Shown here piece after piece: positions 28,801 to 36,767 of a stretch of DNA of 64,000 bases (the first letter of the stretch is position 1; each line of letters starts with the position of its first letter). The notes beneath the pieces were generated by a model. That model was given only the letters and a program-made list of their open reading frames with translations. It was not told where the DNA came from and did not search any database. Where the stretch lies: positions 50,818 through 114,817 of the IMG/VR virus record IMGVR_UViG_3300043773_000401; one strand, written 5' to 3'. The DNA is from a virus. The position numbers were made by a program, and so were the translations under genes.

Positions 28801-31193
28801 GTAGCAGCTGCTGCAGTTATTGGTTGATCTACTATACCTGTTATAACTCCACCATTAGGTCCTCCTAATACTAAATTGTATTGAGCTCCTCCTATGTTTA
28901 ATGTTCTTGCAGATGTTACTCTTTTCTTTTTACCACCGGATATAGCTAAAGCAGCAATACCAATACCTGCTATAGCTGATACAGTAAATGCAAAATCAGA
29001 AACTAGTTTATGTTTAGGATGTCCTGGTACATCATCAAAATTACCATATACATCACCAAATAATTCACCATATAACTTAAGTTCTGTCTCAGCTAAGAAT
29101 GGTTCTCTAAATGTAGTATCAGGAGAATGAAAAGTAAACTGTTGAGTTTTAACATTTGAGGATGTTACTTGAGCATCATTATAATTTGAACATCCTAAAG
29201 GAGGATAACTTAATTCATCAGTAGCAAGAGAAAAATCAGTACCTAGTGGATTATATGGATAGTTCTGATATAATGCAGATCTTACTCCATTACCATCATC
29301 ATCTATAGTATACTCTCTCATGTTATTAAGAATACCTTTAGCAACAATAGTTTTGTTACCTTCACGAGTACCTCTTAATATTTCATAACCAACAATACCA
29401 GGTATACCTATACCATCATTATCAACCGGGTATCTTATATTGTCAAACTCAACACCTAGTAATACATAACCATCAGCAATACCATACTGATGACCAATCT
29501 GGTTACTACTGTTATTGTTTACACCACCTGTTGTTGTAAAGTGAGGTATACATTTATTATCTGGCATCTTATGATGTCTAATAAACTCACTACATAGATT
29601 AACTTCAGGTTCTTCAGTACATGCTTCATTAGACCAAGGATGAGCACAAGTATTCCATACATTAGGTTTATTAGGATATACTTCAGTTGACTGCCAGTAT
29701 CCCATATCTCCTCTTGCTAATACTTCTCCACCATCATCTGAAAACTCTGTACCTGGAAGAACTAATTGTGTTACTGATGCTGTGTTATATACTTCAAAGA
29801 AATATTTATCAAAATAGATGTTATCTTCTACAGGGAAAGACTGACTAAGATCTCCATAACCTTGAGGTACACAATTACCTAAATCTAATTGTTCTTTAGG
29901 TGGTCTACCAGGAATATGATAGCTAGCTGATTTTTCTCCTGTTTCATATACCCATCTAATCCAGAATGAATATATCTCATCTCTTAAGTATCCAGTTTTG
30001 TTACCACCTTTACGGTAATAGTCTGCCGGATATTTAACTGCTACCCATTTAGCTTTAATTCTATTTGCTAAAGGTTGATAGTTAAAGTCTAATCTTGTGG
30101 TAGGACTAAGTCTTAATAAGTAGTCATTAACACTAGAGATAATCTCAGACTTCTCATATATAGGAGTTCTGATAGGAATAAACTCTAGTGGTACAGTAGG
30201 AAGCTCAAGATTAAATATATCTAGAGTAATAGATCCTACACGTGTATTATAATAACCTACTCTTTTAGCTATAGTATTCTGAGCAATGTTAGATACAAGT
30301 ACTAATTCAAATTCATCAAAGAAGTCTTGATCTATATCTTCTATAGTAATATCTAATGATCCCGCAAGATTATTATGAGCAAATAGAGATTGAGTATTAG
30401 AAGGACTAAAATAGTCTGTTACTTTTTGTCCATTAATAGAATAAGCTAGTACTACATAATAACTACCATTAGGTAAAGTACCACCGGCAATTCCTTTGCT
30501 TACTTTAACACATGGTGTCTTAACTAATCTAGCTAATCTTATTTTATCACAATCTAAAGCAAGAGGAAGTTTATTTACACATACTTCACAACCAATACCA
30601 GAATCAGAAGGAATAGGATTAGTTTTACAGTCAGGATCTATAAAAGAACAATCTTGTTCATAAGGAAGACCAGGCCATTCTCCAGTATATTCACATCCTT
30701 GATTTGCAGCAGGCCATAATTGGGGATCTCCTATATTCATAGATCTATCTGGATTCTTACCATCAGCCCAATATATTTGCCAAGAACAATCAAAGTTCTT
30801 TTTAGCTTTACCTGTAATAGGATATAGTGTACTAAAGTTTAAGCAAGTATCTCTAGTAATAGGTATATAAGTACAATTCTTTTCATTGAACAAACCTATC
30901 TCAGAAGATTGTGTAAAGTCATTAGCTGCAAAGATTACCCAGTTGCTATCAAACAAATGTATTCTACCATGAATTCTACCACCAGGTGTACATATAGAAG
31001 CACAAAGTAAGTTAGACTGTTCATTACTTAATGTACCTAAGTCTCCTTCACTAGTTGCATTAACTGTATTTACTGCATGTGACCAAGCATTATCTGGAAA
31101 GTATGAATCATTATAATCTTTTATAAGACCTTTGACAAAACTCTGTGTTTTAACAGAGCTGCTTCCTGATGAAGGTGTTTGCTTCTTACCCAT
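25830..31193 (-). CDS. Large tail protein (crAss-like tail stabilisation/muzzle-type), 1787 residues
   Basis: The N-terminus (KTQSFVKGLIKDYNDSYFPDNAWSHAVNTVN) and overall pattern match, as far as I recognise it, the very large tail protein of crAss-like phages described as P22 gp10-like stabilisation or muzzle protein. The sequence is beta-rich, aromatic and cysteine-rich, with clusters such as CEVCVNKLPLALDCDK. A hydrophobic, glycine-rich stretch lies near residues 740-770 (FAFTVSAIAGIGIAALAISG). The stop of the upstream 346-residue ring-type gene overlaps this start as TAATG, which ties it to the tail assembly operon. It probably forms the distal tail tube or muzzle below the portal rings. 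Which known subunit it equals would need structural comparison. Confidence 0.82.
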   Translation of the reverse strand: MGKKQTPSSGSSSVKTQSFVKGLIKDYNDSYFPDNAWSHAVNTVNATSEGDLGTLSNEQSNLLCASICTPGGRIHGRIHLFDSNWVIFAANDFTQSSEIGLFNEKNCTYIPITRDTCLNFSTLYPITGKAKKNFDCSWQIYWADGKNPDRSMNIGDPQLWPAANQGCEYTGEWPGLPYEQDCSFIDPDCKTNPIPSDSGIGCEVCVNKLPLALDCDKIRLARLVKTPCVKVSKGIAGGTLPNGSYYVVLAYSINGQKVTDYFSPSNTQSLFAHNNLAGSLDITIEDIDQDFFDEFELVLVSNIAQNTIAKRVGYYNTRVGSITLDIFNLELPTVPLEFIPIRTPIYEKSEIISSVNDYLLRLSPTTRLDFNYQPLANRIKAKWVAVKYPADYYRKGGNKTGYLRDEIYSFWIRWVYETGEKSASYHIPGRPPKEQLDLGNCVPQGYGDLSQSFPVEDNIYFDKYFFEVYNTASVTQLVLPGTEFSDDGGEVLARGDMGYWQSTEVYPNKPNVWNTCAHPWSNEACTEEPEVNLCSEFIRHHKMPDNKCIPHFTTTGGVNNNSSNQIGHQYGIADGYVLLGVEFDNIRYPVDNDGIGIPGIVGYEILRGTREGNKTIVAKGILNNMREYTIDDDGNGVRSALYQNYPYNPLGTDFSLATDELSYPPLGCSNYNDAQVTSSNVKTQQFTFHSPDTTFREPFLAETELKLYGELFGDVYGNFDDVPGHPKHKLVSDFAFTVSAIAGIGIAALAISGGKKKRVTSARTLNIGGAQYNLVLGGPNGGVITGIVDQPITAAAATSAGIITGSVNGALAAQTPIAELLNSLVPLIGSADVGATISFTTATGQPASLGPETEYEFEETAFQNSNSIMPVGAITTLIYYWTQAADSVLKLIEAFLSYEQYALMYRSHGAYTVFDPGRACAIGNQRKLINQSLYLDTNLQTIQVENFPLNPKEYTINNLFRNKCVVLDLDKPITLQDKILNAIGTCITNPNSQYLFTDNTIQTLGSVQAATSFPALFPTGADNLGNNLSANSQDKVWFDNYTAQFRTKTAVYYGALKYRIRNLYGQLDQVKQVVASPCMFKIGRITNEQLANPCEFDKKYSTGLMFGGDTYVGRYTEKNKFFYFYDWLYNLPDGTELDYTLKYMIQYPRFWANFTGFDLGSFLNTLFNGSTFTEPDPVSNPLFPSNFHHLDRGHCTAVPFAGSSGLFNVLNGFFYLFNTGVRDFIVESEINVDQRDWDEEPQERFYDPFRYTDLQALFDTEIIKADNYYKYDYSLSITKLFNNYISWGNMQDRGYDPNVSEFCYTYYPNRVLYSLPQNLEAKKDFWYAFLANNYKEFLNKPNSINGIAKNGAIITFETDSPLMFQGVDVLETELGTKVTIGDGGLFSQPQQSIVNADIAFEYGSCQDRYSIISTPTGVYWISQSQGKIFRYFGGLKEISASGLRWWFDWYLPYRLTQDFPEYPFTDNPISGVGCQTIYDNSDQLVYFCKKDFKLKVPKEEVRFVRYQTDPVTGKETEVNLFIYRGGEYKLEENEIFEDASWTVSYDAKSEAWISYHDWHPDMVIPSRRNFYTTKDTGIWRHNFRTDSFCNFYNQDYRFEVEYAIPTGQTVNTIRSVEYILENYIYSTNGIDQFNVLTDPNTGLDFNFDHAVIYNPEQVSGQLILRGTPKNDIIGRLQYPIINLNNIEVLFSKEENKYRFNQFWDITADRGEFLNPTIPGYAQRAIWDTSENGYDRVLNQNNLNYSKDPLQRKKFRHYLNFINLYREKSGNVKMIFKISNTKNLLSPR

Positions 31194-32233
31194 TACACAA
31201 CATTATTTACTCTCAAAGTAGGATTATAAAAGTAGCTCTTAAACATATCATAGTATCTAGAATACTGTGCTTTTCTATTCATTAACCATACCTTCTGCAT
31301 TTCAGAGAAGTTAGGAGTATTAACTATAGATAAAGCATTATTTCTAGCTGCCCTTAATTCTTGTTGTATATATTGAAGTTGGCCTACAACATTGTCTCCA
31401 GACATTAATAAATTCTCAAGTACTCTTTTCTTCATAGCATACTCATAATATTCATTAATCATTGGATGATCTACTACCATTAAGTTACCATCATCATCTT
31501 CCATCATTCCTTGGTAGTTAATATATAGATGACCACATTCCATTGTAGTATGTACAAAACCATCTTTTATCCAAGCTTCATCTGCAGCAGCCATATTTAC
31601 GTTAGGACAGTCACAGTCTGTAAACATGGAGTTTCTAAACTTAATAGGAAAGAAATGTCTCCATACTCTAGTTTCTGTATTGATAACTTGTACCATCTCA
31701 TATGCTTCTCCTTGTTTACAGTTAACCACTAGTCTAGGTTTGATACAAGTATCACCTTGTGGTTCTGCTGGGTTATATACTGGAGCAGGCATTGTACAAG
31801 AACAAACTCTAGGAGCTAAGCAAGATGCATTAGCACAACCACATACTGTTGTATTACATTTACTACAGTTGACAGTAGGACTAGAACATATATTTATAGT
31901 TGCTGGATACTCTTTATATTGAGGTACATAATCAATCTGCTGTATATTAGTTCCCTGTGGTGTAGCATAAGTAGTAGTCATCTCTCCACATAGAGTAGCA
32001 AAGTTCATTACAAAGAAGTCATCTGGTAACTTAGCTTTATTCTTTTCTATTTCAAGAACTACTTCTTTAGTTACATATATCCTTAGACCAAGGTCATAAT
32101 TAACCTTCATTGCTATCTTAACAAGTTGAGCAGGATCTACTTTACCTTCTAAAGATTGGGTATATAGATCTAACCTGACATCATCTAATAGACTGTCAAA
32201 GGTTCTGTATTTGAGGGTATAGTTATAATTCAT
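31193..32233 (-). CDS. Tail tubular/ring protein (crAss-like), Cys-rich insert
   Basis: This 346-residue protein starts with a helical segment (TFDSLLDDVRLDLYTQSLEGKVDPAQLVKIAMKVNYDLG) typical of the gp4/gp11-type connector proteins of podovirus-like tails. An insert around residues 118-150 contains about eleven cysteines in CxxC and CxC spacing and may bind metal or form disulfides. The C-terminal third is again helical (NLLMSGDNVVGQLQYIQQELRAARNN). Start and stop both overlap neighbours as TAATG. It sits between a smaller tail protein and the large tail protein, so I infer a ring in the neck or tail tube. Assignment to a specific ring is not possible from sequence alone. Confidence 0.75.
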   Translation of the reverse strand: MNYNYTLKYRTFDSLLDDVRLDLYTQSLEGKVDPAQLVKIAMKVNYDLGLRIYVTKEVVLEIEKNKAKLPDDFFVMNFATLCGEMTTTYATPQGTNIQQIDYVPQYKEYPATINICSSPTVNCSKCNTTVCGCANASCLAPRVCSCTMPAPVYNPAEPQGDTCIKPRLVVNCKQGEAYEMVQVINTETRVWRHFFPIKFRNSMFTDCDCPNVNMAAADEAWIKDGFVHTTMECGHLYINYQGMMEDDDGNLMVVDHPMINEYYEYAMKKRVLENLLMSGDNVVGQLQYIQQELRAARNNALSIVNTPNFSEMQKVWLMNRKAQYSRYYDMFKSYFYNPTLRVNNVV

Positions 32234-32910
32234 TATCTAAGAACATTTTGTTTGTCATCTGCGGCCATGTCTACAGGTACCTGCATATTAATAGACATAT
32301 CTTTTACCACCATTTGTTCAATCTCAGCAAGTAAGAAGTCTGGTATTTGTAAAGCCTGGCTTTGACGAATAGCACACTTCTGCTCCTCAGTTGTACACTG
32401 ATAAATAGATATATCATCTTCAAAGATACCTTCAATACTAAGTGCATCCCAATCTACATTTGGTACATATATATAATCATTAATATACCAATAATATTTC
32501 TTTTTATCATACTTAGCACCTGATGTATTTCTAGATGCTTGAAAAATAGCAGGTTGTGTAATGTATACATTCTCAGATCCATCTATAGAACTGATTGTTC
32601 TAAACAATGGACCAAAAGGACCTTCCATAATCCTAGGAAGCTTATCTTTAGTTCTCTTAAATGTAACATTAGATTTTACTCCAGCACAACATGCTTCTAC
32701 TCTATCTACATCTATAAGTTCTACACAAGGTAAAGTTTTAAAGAAGCTCTGAAACTTTAAGATCTGGTTTAAAGAATCTTGTCTCTTAATAAGTAGTTTA
32801 CCATACTTAATTATCTCACTGTAGATAAATCTATCTGTAAGAAATGGATCTTCCTTTACAGCTTTAAGAATGTTTCTAACACGTGATATTGCTTCTCCTA
32901 TTGTTGTCAT
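32233..32910 (-). CDS. Tail/neck structural protein, crAss-like (225 residues)
   Basis: No domain is certain. The N-terminal 50 residues are helical (IGEAISRVRNILKAVKEDPFLTDRFIYSEIIKYGKLLIKRQDS), resembling the start of connector or ring proteins. The middle is beta-rich with aromatic residues (KYYWYINDYIYVPNVDWDALS), and a helix follows at the C-terminus (IPDFLLAEIEQMVVKDMSI). The gene overlaps both neighbours, by ATGA upstream and TAATG downstream, so the three tail genes are probably translated as a coupled set. From position I infer a ring or adaptor component of the tail, possibly the partner of the following 346-residue protein. Confidence 0.72.
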   Translation of the reverse strand: MTTIGEAISRVRNILKAVKEDPFLTDRFIYSEIIKYGKLLIKRQDSLNQILKFQSFFKTLPCVELIDVDRVEACCAGVKSNVTFKRTKDKLPRIMEGPFGPLFRTISSIDGSENVYITQPAIFQASRNTSGAKYDKKKYYWYINDYIYVPNVDWDALSIEGIFEDDISIYQCTTEEQKCAIRQSQALQIPDFLLAEIEQMVVKDMSINMQVPVDMAADDKQNVLR

Positions 32911-33476
32911 ATTTCAAATTCATTATAGTCTTCTAAGGATTGATTTTCTCTTCTTTCCTTTAGAATACTTTTGGTGTATAAGTTAGATATAGTTCTGTAA
33001 TTATCCACTACTACATATTTTTCCCAGTTTTCTTTAAATGCTCTTGAGACAGATCTCTTAAACTCCCTTGTTCCTTTGAATCCCCAGATTTCCCGATTCT
33101 CAAGTTTATATTTAGGGCTATAGTTAGTATAGATAATCTTAGAGATATTTCCATCAGTTTCCCAGTTTTTAGCTAATATACGTTTACCATACTTGATAGA
33201 TTTTGTAACATCTACAATATCTCTGCTTATCTTATGTCTACCTATAAATATGTATCCTAACCCCTCTGGTAACTCTATTCCATCTCTATTCTCTATTACC
33301 TGCTCCCACATATAAGTAGAAAACTTCTTCACTATATTAGAGAATTCTTTATTGCTTAGGTCTTTATATTTAGGATTCTTTTTTATGAATGCTTTATGTG
33401 CATCATCATTAAGTAGGTATTTAACCTTTTTCCTAAATCTAGGTCCCTTCACATCTGGTTTATTAAACTCTGCCAT
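32907..33476 (-). CDS. Conserved crAss-like tail-module protein, possible HU/IHF-like fold (189 residues)
   Basis: The protein is very basic. Residues 40-85 combine a helix (NKEFSNIVKKFSTYMWEQVIENRDG) with IELPEGLGYIFIGRHK, which is reminiscent of the LPGFGTF turn of HU/IHF proteins. crAss-like phages are known to encode IHF-like proteins near the tail genes, so this is a reasonable but unproven match. The C-terminal half (WGFKGTREFKRSVSRAFKENWEKYVV) is basic and aromatic. It is the first gene after a terminator, with a GTAAATTAGTA element 5 bases before the ATG, so it likely opens the tail transcription unit. Confidence 0.65.
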   Translation of the reverse strand: MAEFNKPDVKGPRFRKKVKYLLNDDAHKAFIKKNPKYKDLSNKEFSNIVKKFSTYMWEQVIENRDGIELPEGLGYIFIGRHKISRDIVDVTKSIKYGKRILAKNWETDGNISKIIYTNYSPKYKLENREIWGFKGTREFKRSVSRAFKENWEKYVVVDNYRTISNLYTKSILKERRENQSLEDYNEFEI

Positions 33477-33481
33477 AGATA

Positions 33482-33492
33482 TACTAATTTAC
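33482..33492 (-). promoter_or_regulatory. Recurrent GTAAATTAGTA element
   Basis: This copy lies 5 bases before the ATG of the 189-residue gene and about 50 bases downstream of the terminator at 33543. The position fits a new transcription or translation start after termination. It reads TTTGTAAATTAGTAT in transcript sense. Confidence 0.4.
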
Positions 33493-33542
33493 AAATTTTT
33501 TTCAAAGAATAAAAATAATTCTTTTACTAGTAACTACCAAAT

Positions 33543-33569
33543 AAAAAGACCCAGGGATTAGCCTGGGCC
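33543..33569 (-). terminator. Rho-independent terminator
   Basis: In transcript sense an 8-bp stem GGCCCAGG / CCTGGGTC with loop CTAATC is followed by TTTTT. It lies in the gap after the 395-residue appendage gene and before the tail unit, separating two late transcription units. Confidence 0.82.
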
Positions 33570-33612
33570 TCTTTTGTCAGTCAGGGAAACCAACAAACCA
33601 TGACTTATTATT

Positions 33613-34800
33613 TTAGATACAATCTGCTTCAGTTAATGTAAGATTAGCATTAAATCCTGGAGCAGTTGCAAATGATCCCTCTTGTATCTGGAATGTACCT
33701 AAGTTTACTCCACCTGGGTTAAGAGCAATAGGTCCTGCTACATATATAACATTTTTAGTTAAATAGTCAGTGTAATAGTAGTATGGTAATACAGTTCCTA
33801 AGTCTCCAGTTACAATAGCCGTAACTCTTTTACAGTTACAACATGTTCCTATAGGAGTAACATTATAAGCAGGGTCCAATACTGGTGCTCCAGTGCTTTC
33901 ACAGAAGATAACTGGTACAGCAATTTCACCTTCTACATTCTGTACTGCTCCACATGAAGGAGAAGCAAATGTAGGACATGGATCCATTGCTACTACAATA
34001 GCTCCTTGTACTTCTGGAGTACCTCCTACAAACTGTGCTTGTACTGGACCAGAACATCCTGTACCTAATGTACCTACAGTAATAGTTTCTACTTGATAGT
34101 TTATATTAAATGTTGCTCCAGTTCCACCTGCTGGTGCTACTGTTGATGCTACATTTGTTGTACCTGGTAAGGTTGTATATGATCCATTATTAAGTACTGT
34201 AAATGTTTGAATGCTTCCACCACCATCTACTGTATCTACTCTAATAGTTATAGGTGTTCCTGCTCCACCAGTAATTGTTATTACATTTAATGGAGAGTAT
34301 CCTGTACTTACATTAGGAAATGAAGATTGTACATTAAATGCTTCCATTGTAGTAACTGTTGCTGCTGAAGAAACAGAACAAGGACCTCCTGTAAATGTTA
34401 TAGTAGGAAAAGATAAATAAGCTTCTCCTGCAGAGTCAAGAGCTATACTTGCTACATCTGTAGTAATACATTCTACTTCATAACTTAAACATGTAGGTAC
34501 TTGAGTAAATGATACTGTAAAAGGTGTTCTAGCATCTAGTGAATCAATAGTTTCACAGATAGGTTGAACATATCCTTCATATTCATAAGGTCCGCAATCA
34601 GATACTACTGGAGTAGTTACTTGATTAGCTGTACCAAAACAATAATCTGCAGGTACTGAAAAATCAATAGTAAATGTCTGTGGTCCAATTGCAGCTACTG
34701 TATCTAGTAAACAACAATAGTTAGTTGTTCCTACTTGACGGTAGCAGATTCGGTGGTTACCACCATAGTTTGCTGTGTAATTAATTGTAATTGTGCTCAT
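33613..34800 (-). CDS. Beta-rich appendage/fibre protein (395 residues)
   Basis: I take the start at MSTITINYTANYGGNHRICYR, two bases after the upstream stop. An earlier in-frame ATG 14 codons upstream would run into the previous gene. The sequence is almost wholly beta-type, with Thr/Val/Gly-rich strands and cysteine pairs such as PIGTCCNCKR. Parts have Ig-like or fibronectin-like spacing, with a Gly-rich stretch near 190-240 (NVITITGGAGTPITIRVDTVDGGGSIQTF). It follows a fibronectin-III-containing protein and is the last gene before a terminator. I infer an exposed virion decoration or receptor-contact protein; no specific family is recognised. Confidence 0.75.
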   Translation of the reverse strand: MSTITINYTANYGGNHRICYRQVGTTNYCCLLDTVAAIGPQTFTIDFSVPADYCFGTANQVTTPVVSDCGPYEYEGYVQPICETIDSLDARTPFTVSFTQVPTCLSYEVECITTDVASIALDSAGEAYLSFPTITFTGGPCSVSSAATVTTMEAFNVQSSFPNVSTGYSPLNVITITGGAGTPITIRVDTVDGGGSIQTFTVLNNGSYTTLPGTTNVASTVAPAGGTGATFNINYQVETITVGTLGTGCSGPVQAQFVGGTPEVQGAIVVAMDPCPTFASPSCGAVQNVEGEIAVPVIFCESTGAPVLDPAYNVTPIGTCCNCKRVTAIVTGDLGTVLPYYYYTDYLTKNVIYVAGPIALNPGGVNLGTFQIQEGSFATAPGFNANLTLTEADCI

Positions 34801-34802
34801 AT

Positions 34803-35348
34803 TTATGCTTTGGTTTTTATACTTAAGGTTACTGAATAACAAATACTAGGAGGAGAAATACAGTTTGATGCTACTCTAACTAAGTAAGTTGTGTTAGGTG
34901 TTAAGTTAGGAATAGTAGCAATTGTATTAGTTTGATTAGGAAATGTAGACCAAGTTGGTGCACTAGGTAGTTTATATTCTAATGTATATGAGTTTGCACC
35001 TGAAGATGCCCAACCCATTGTTATATACGTTTGTCCTATCTCAGAAGGAAATAAGTTAAATGTAGATTTACAATTACCTGTAGCACAAGCTGTATTAGTT
35101 AAATAAATAGTCAACATTTGAATCATTGACTGCATACTCATATCAGCTGTAAAAGGTAGATCTGTAATAACAGCATCTTGATAAGTAATACATCTAGAGT
35201 TAAATATCTCATCACATACTGGTGGTTCTGGACAATCTCCAGGAGGACAAGTATATGTTGGTATAGTAGTAAGAGCAGTATCTTTACATCCACATCTTCC
35301 TGTTTGTGGACTTGTTGACTGACTGCATGTTTTACAATAGTGTGCCAT
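34803..35348 (-). CDS. Virion protein with C-terminal fibronectin type III domain
   Basis: The first 55 residues are unusually cysteine-rich (HYCKTCSQSTSPQTGRCGCK, then CPPGDCPEPPVCDEIFNSRC), suggesting disulfides or zinc binding. Residues 105-180 fit a fibronectin type III domain: ITMGWASSGANSYTLEYK, then TWSTF, TIPNLTPNTTYLVRVASNC, ending in a strand before the stop. FnIII domains are common on phage surface proteins and help adhesion. The gene is tightly packed, 2 bases from each neighbour, in a block of appendage genes. Role as capsid or tail decoration is inferred. Confidence 0.78.
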   Translation of the reverse strand: MAHYCKTCSQSTSPQTGRCGCKDTALTTIPTYTCPPGDCPEPPVCDEIFNSRCITYQDAVITDLPFTADMSMQSMIQMLTIYLTNTACATGNCKSTFNLFPSEIGQTYITMGWASSGANSYTLEYKLPSAPTWSTFPNQTNTIATIPNLTPNTTYLVRVASNCISPPSICYSVTLSIKTKA

Positions 35349-35350
35349 AA

Positions 35351-36274
35351 TTAGTATGATGCTGATGCGTTAAACATTGTAGGAGCTGGACATGATGCTG
35401 CAGAACAACAATCTTGAAGATTACTTACAGCAGCTCTAAGATCACAGATAGTAATCCACATATTAGTAATACTATCTGCAAGTGTATTATAATTAGCATC
35501 TGGTACCCATCCTGCTAAACTTCCCATATTAGTTGCTGGGAAAGCAAGTGATGGACTAGCTGCTAAGTTAGGACACTGATATCCAATAGCTGTTAATATT
35601 TCTGTAGGACCACCTGTAGCATTTTGTAATGCACAGAAAGCAGTTTCTAAGTTAGTAAGTACTGTTTGTATTAACCATCCATTAGGAGGATTAGTTCCTA
35701 ATAAACAACTATTTAAGATATAAATTTGTTGTGGTGTAGGAGGATTGCAACAGTTAGCTTCTATATAACTTATTCTTGTTTCGTGATTAGCAAGAGTAAT
35801 ATTAATAGTTTGAATCTCACTTACTAATGTACATACCTTAGTAGCTATTGCTTTAACATAATCTGTTAATTGCATTGTAGTAACCAGGTCTCCTGTTTGA
35901 TTTACATATTGAAAACATGGAGCTATGTTAATAAAGCAATTAGTGGGACAATCAGAGTTAAAACTTTTAGGATCTACCTGACTAGGGGTAGTAGTACCTT
36001 CACAACAATCACAATACTTATTAATAAGTAATTGTATAAGATCATGAATATTTTGAGGAGCAGGACATATTGTAGATAAACAGTTAAGGTCAAATGTAGA
36101 TACATCTAATTGACCTAATAGATCACATAATTCCTGGGCTAATTTAGCTACCACATCTGATACAGAATCTCCCTTACATAATTGAATGCATGGGATATCT
36201 GGTCCTTGCCAAACTACACAGTTTGAGGATAGTGGCACACAGCCTTCTTGATTGTCTTTATTTGTTGGTATCAT
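35351..36274 (-). CDS. Cys-rich structural protein of unknown function (307 residues)
   Basis: No family is recognised. The protein has many cysteines (about 19), including CC pairs at three places (CDCCEG, EANCCNPP, LQDCCSAASC), and short helices separated by Pro/Asn-rich turns. Segments such as VAKLAQELCDLL, IHDLIQLLINKYCDCC, LVSEIQTINITLANHETRISYIEANCC and NLETAFCALQNA suggest repeated helical units each ending in cysteines, like a trimeric coiled-coil fibre stalk with disulfide locks. The conserved-looking ends (C-terminal SCPAPTMFNASASY) resemble an FnIII linker start. It lies in the appendage block. A fibre or stalk role is inference. Confidence 0.7.
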   Translation of the reverse strand: MIPTNKDNQEGCVPLSSNCVVWQGPDIPCIQLCKGDSVSDVVAKLAQELCDLLGQLDVSTFDLNCLSTICPAPQNIHDLIQLLINKYCDCCEGTTTPSQVDPKSFNSDCPTNCFINIAPCFQYVNQTGDLVTTMQLTDYVKAIATKVCTLVSEIQTINITLANHETRISYIEANCCNPPTPQQIYILNSCLLGTNPPNGWLIQTVLTNLETAFCALQNATGGPTEILTAIGYQCPNLAASPSLAFPATNMGSLAGWVPDANYNTLADSITNMWITICDLRAAVSNLQDCCSAASCPAPTMFNASASY

Positions 36275-36313
36275 ACCTTTTTAATATACAAAAATTATTT
36301 AACTAAATCAAAT

Positions 36314-36763
36314 TCATATTTCACCATAAGATGCAAATGTTGTTACTAAAGTAGCTGGTTCACAAAGTAAAGGTGTTGGTGTAGGATATACACATACAGG
36401 TTCTGCCTCTGTAGATACTGTAACAGGAACACATAGTGTTGGATCAAATAACATTGATAAATCAGATAGCTGTTTCTTAATCCATATCTTATCAAAGTTT
36501 ACTGGACAAGAAGCTTCTATACCATATCTTAATTGTTTTACTTGTTCATAGTATGCATTACCAAACTTTACATTAGCTTCTATATCACATCTAGATCTTG
36601 TAATTCTATAAAACTCTTTACTATACTTAGGTATAGATCTAATAGGTGGTGGAGCTGGAACAGGTTCTGGTTCTACACAACACTCACATAGGTCTATTAA
36701 CCAACCATCAGCTTGTGGTGGAGGACATGTACATTCTTCTATTAACCAGCCTATAAAATTCAT
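36314..36763 (-). CDS. Small Cys-rich hypothetical protein (149 residues)
   Basis: The N-terminus carries two similar short units, NFIGWLIEECTCPPP and ADGWLIDLCECCVEP, followed by a proline-rich linker (EPVPAPPPIRSIPKYSKEFY) and a helical region with scattered cysteines. The GWLI units look like an internal duplication. No signal peptide or membrane span is evident. It is 4 bases from the beta-propeller gene upstream and precedes the Cys-rich 307-residue gene. It is probably a minor component of the same appendage. Function is unknown. Confidence 0.65.
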   Translation of the reverse strand: MNFIGWLIEECTCPPPQADGWLIDLCECCVEPEPVPAPPPIRSIPKYSKEFYRITRSRCDIEANVKFGNAYYEQVKQLRYGIEASCPVNFDKIWIKKQLSDLSMLFDPTLCVPVTVSTEAEPVCVYPTPTPLLCEPATLVTTFASYGEI

Positions 36764-36767
36764 AATA

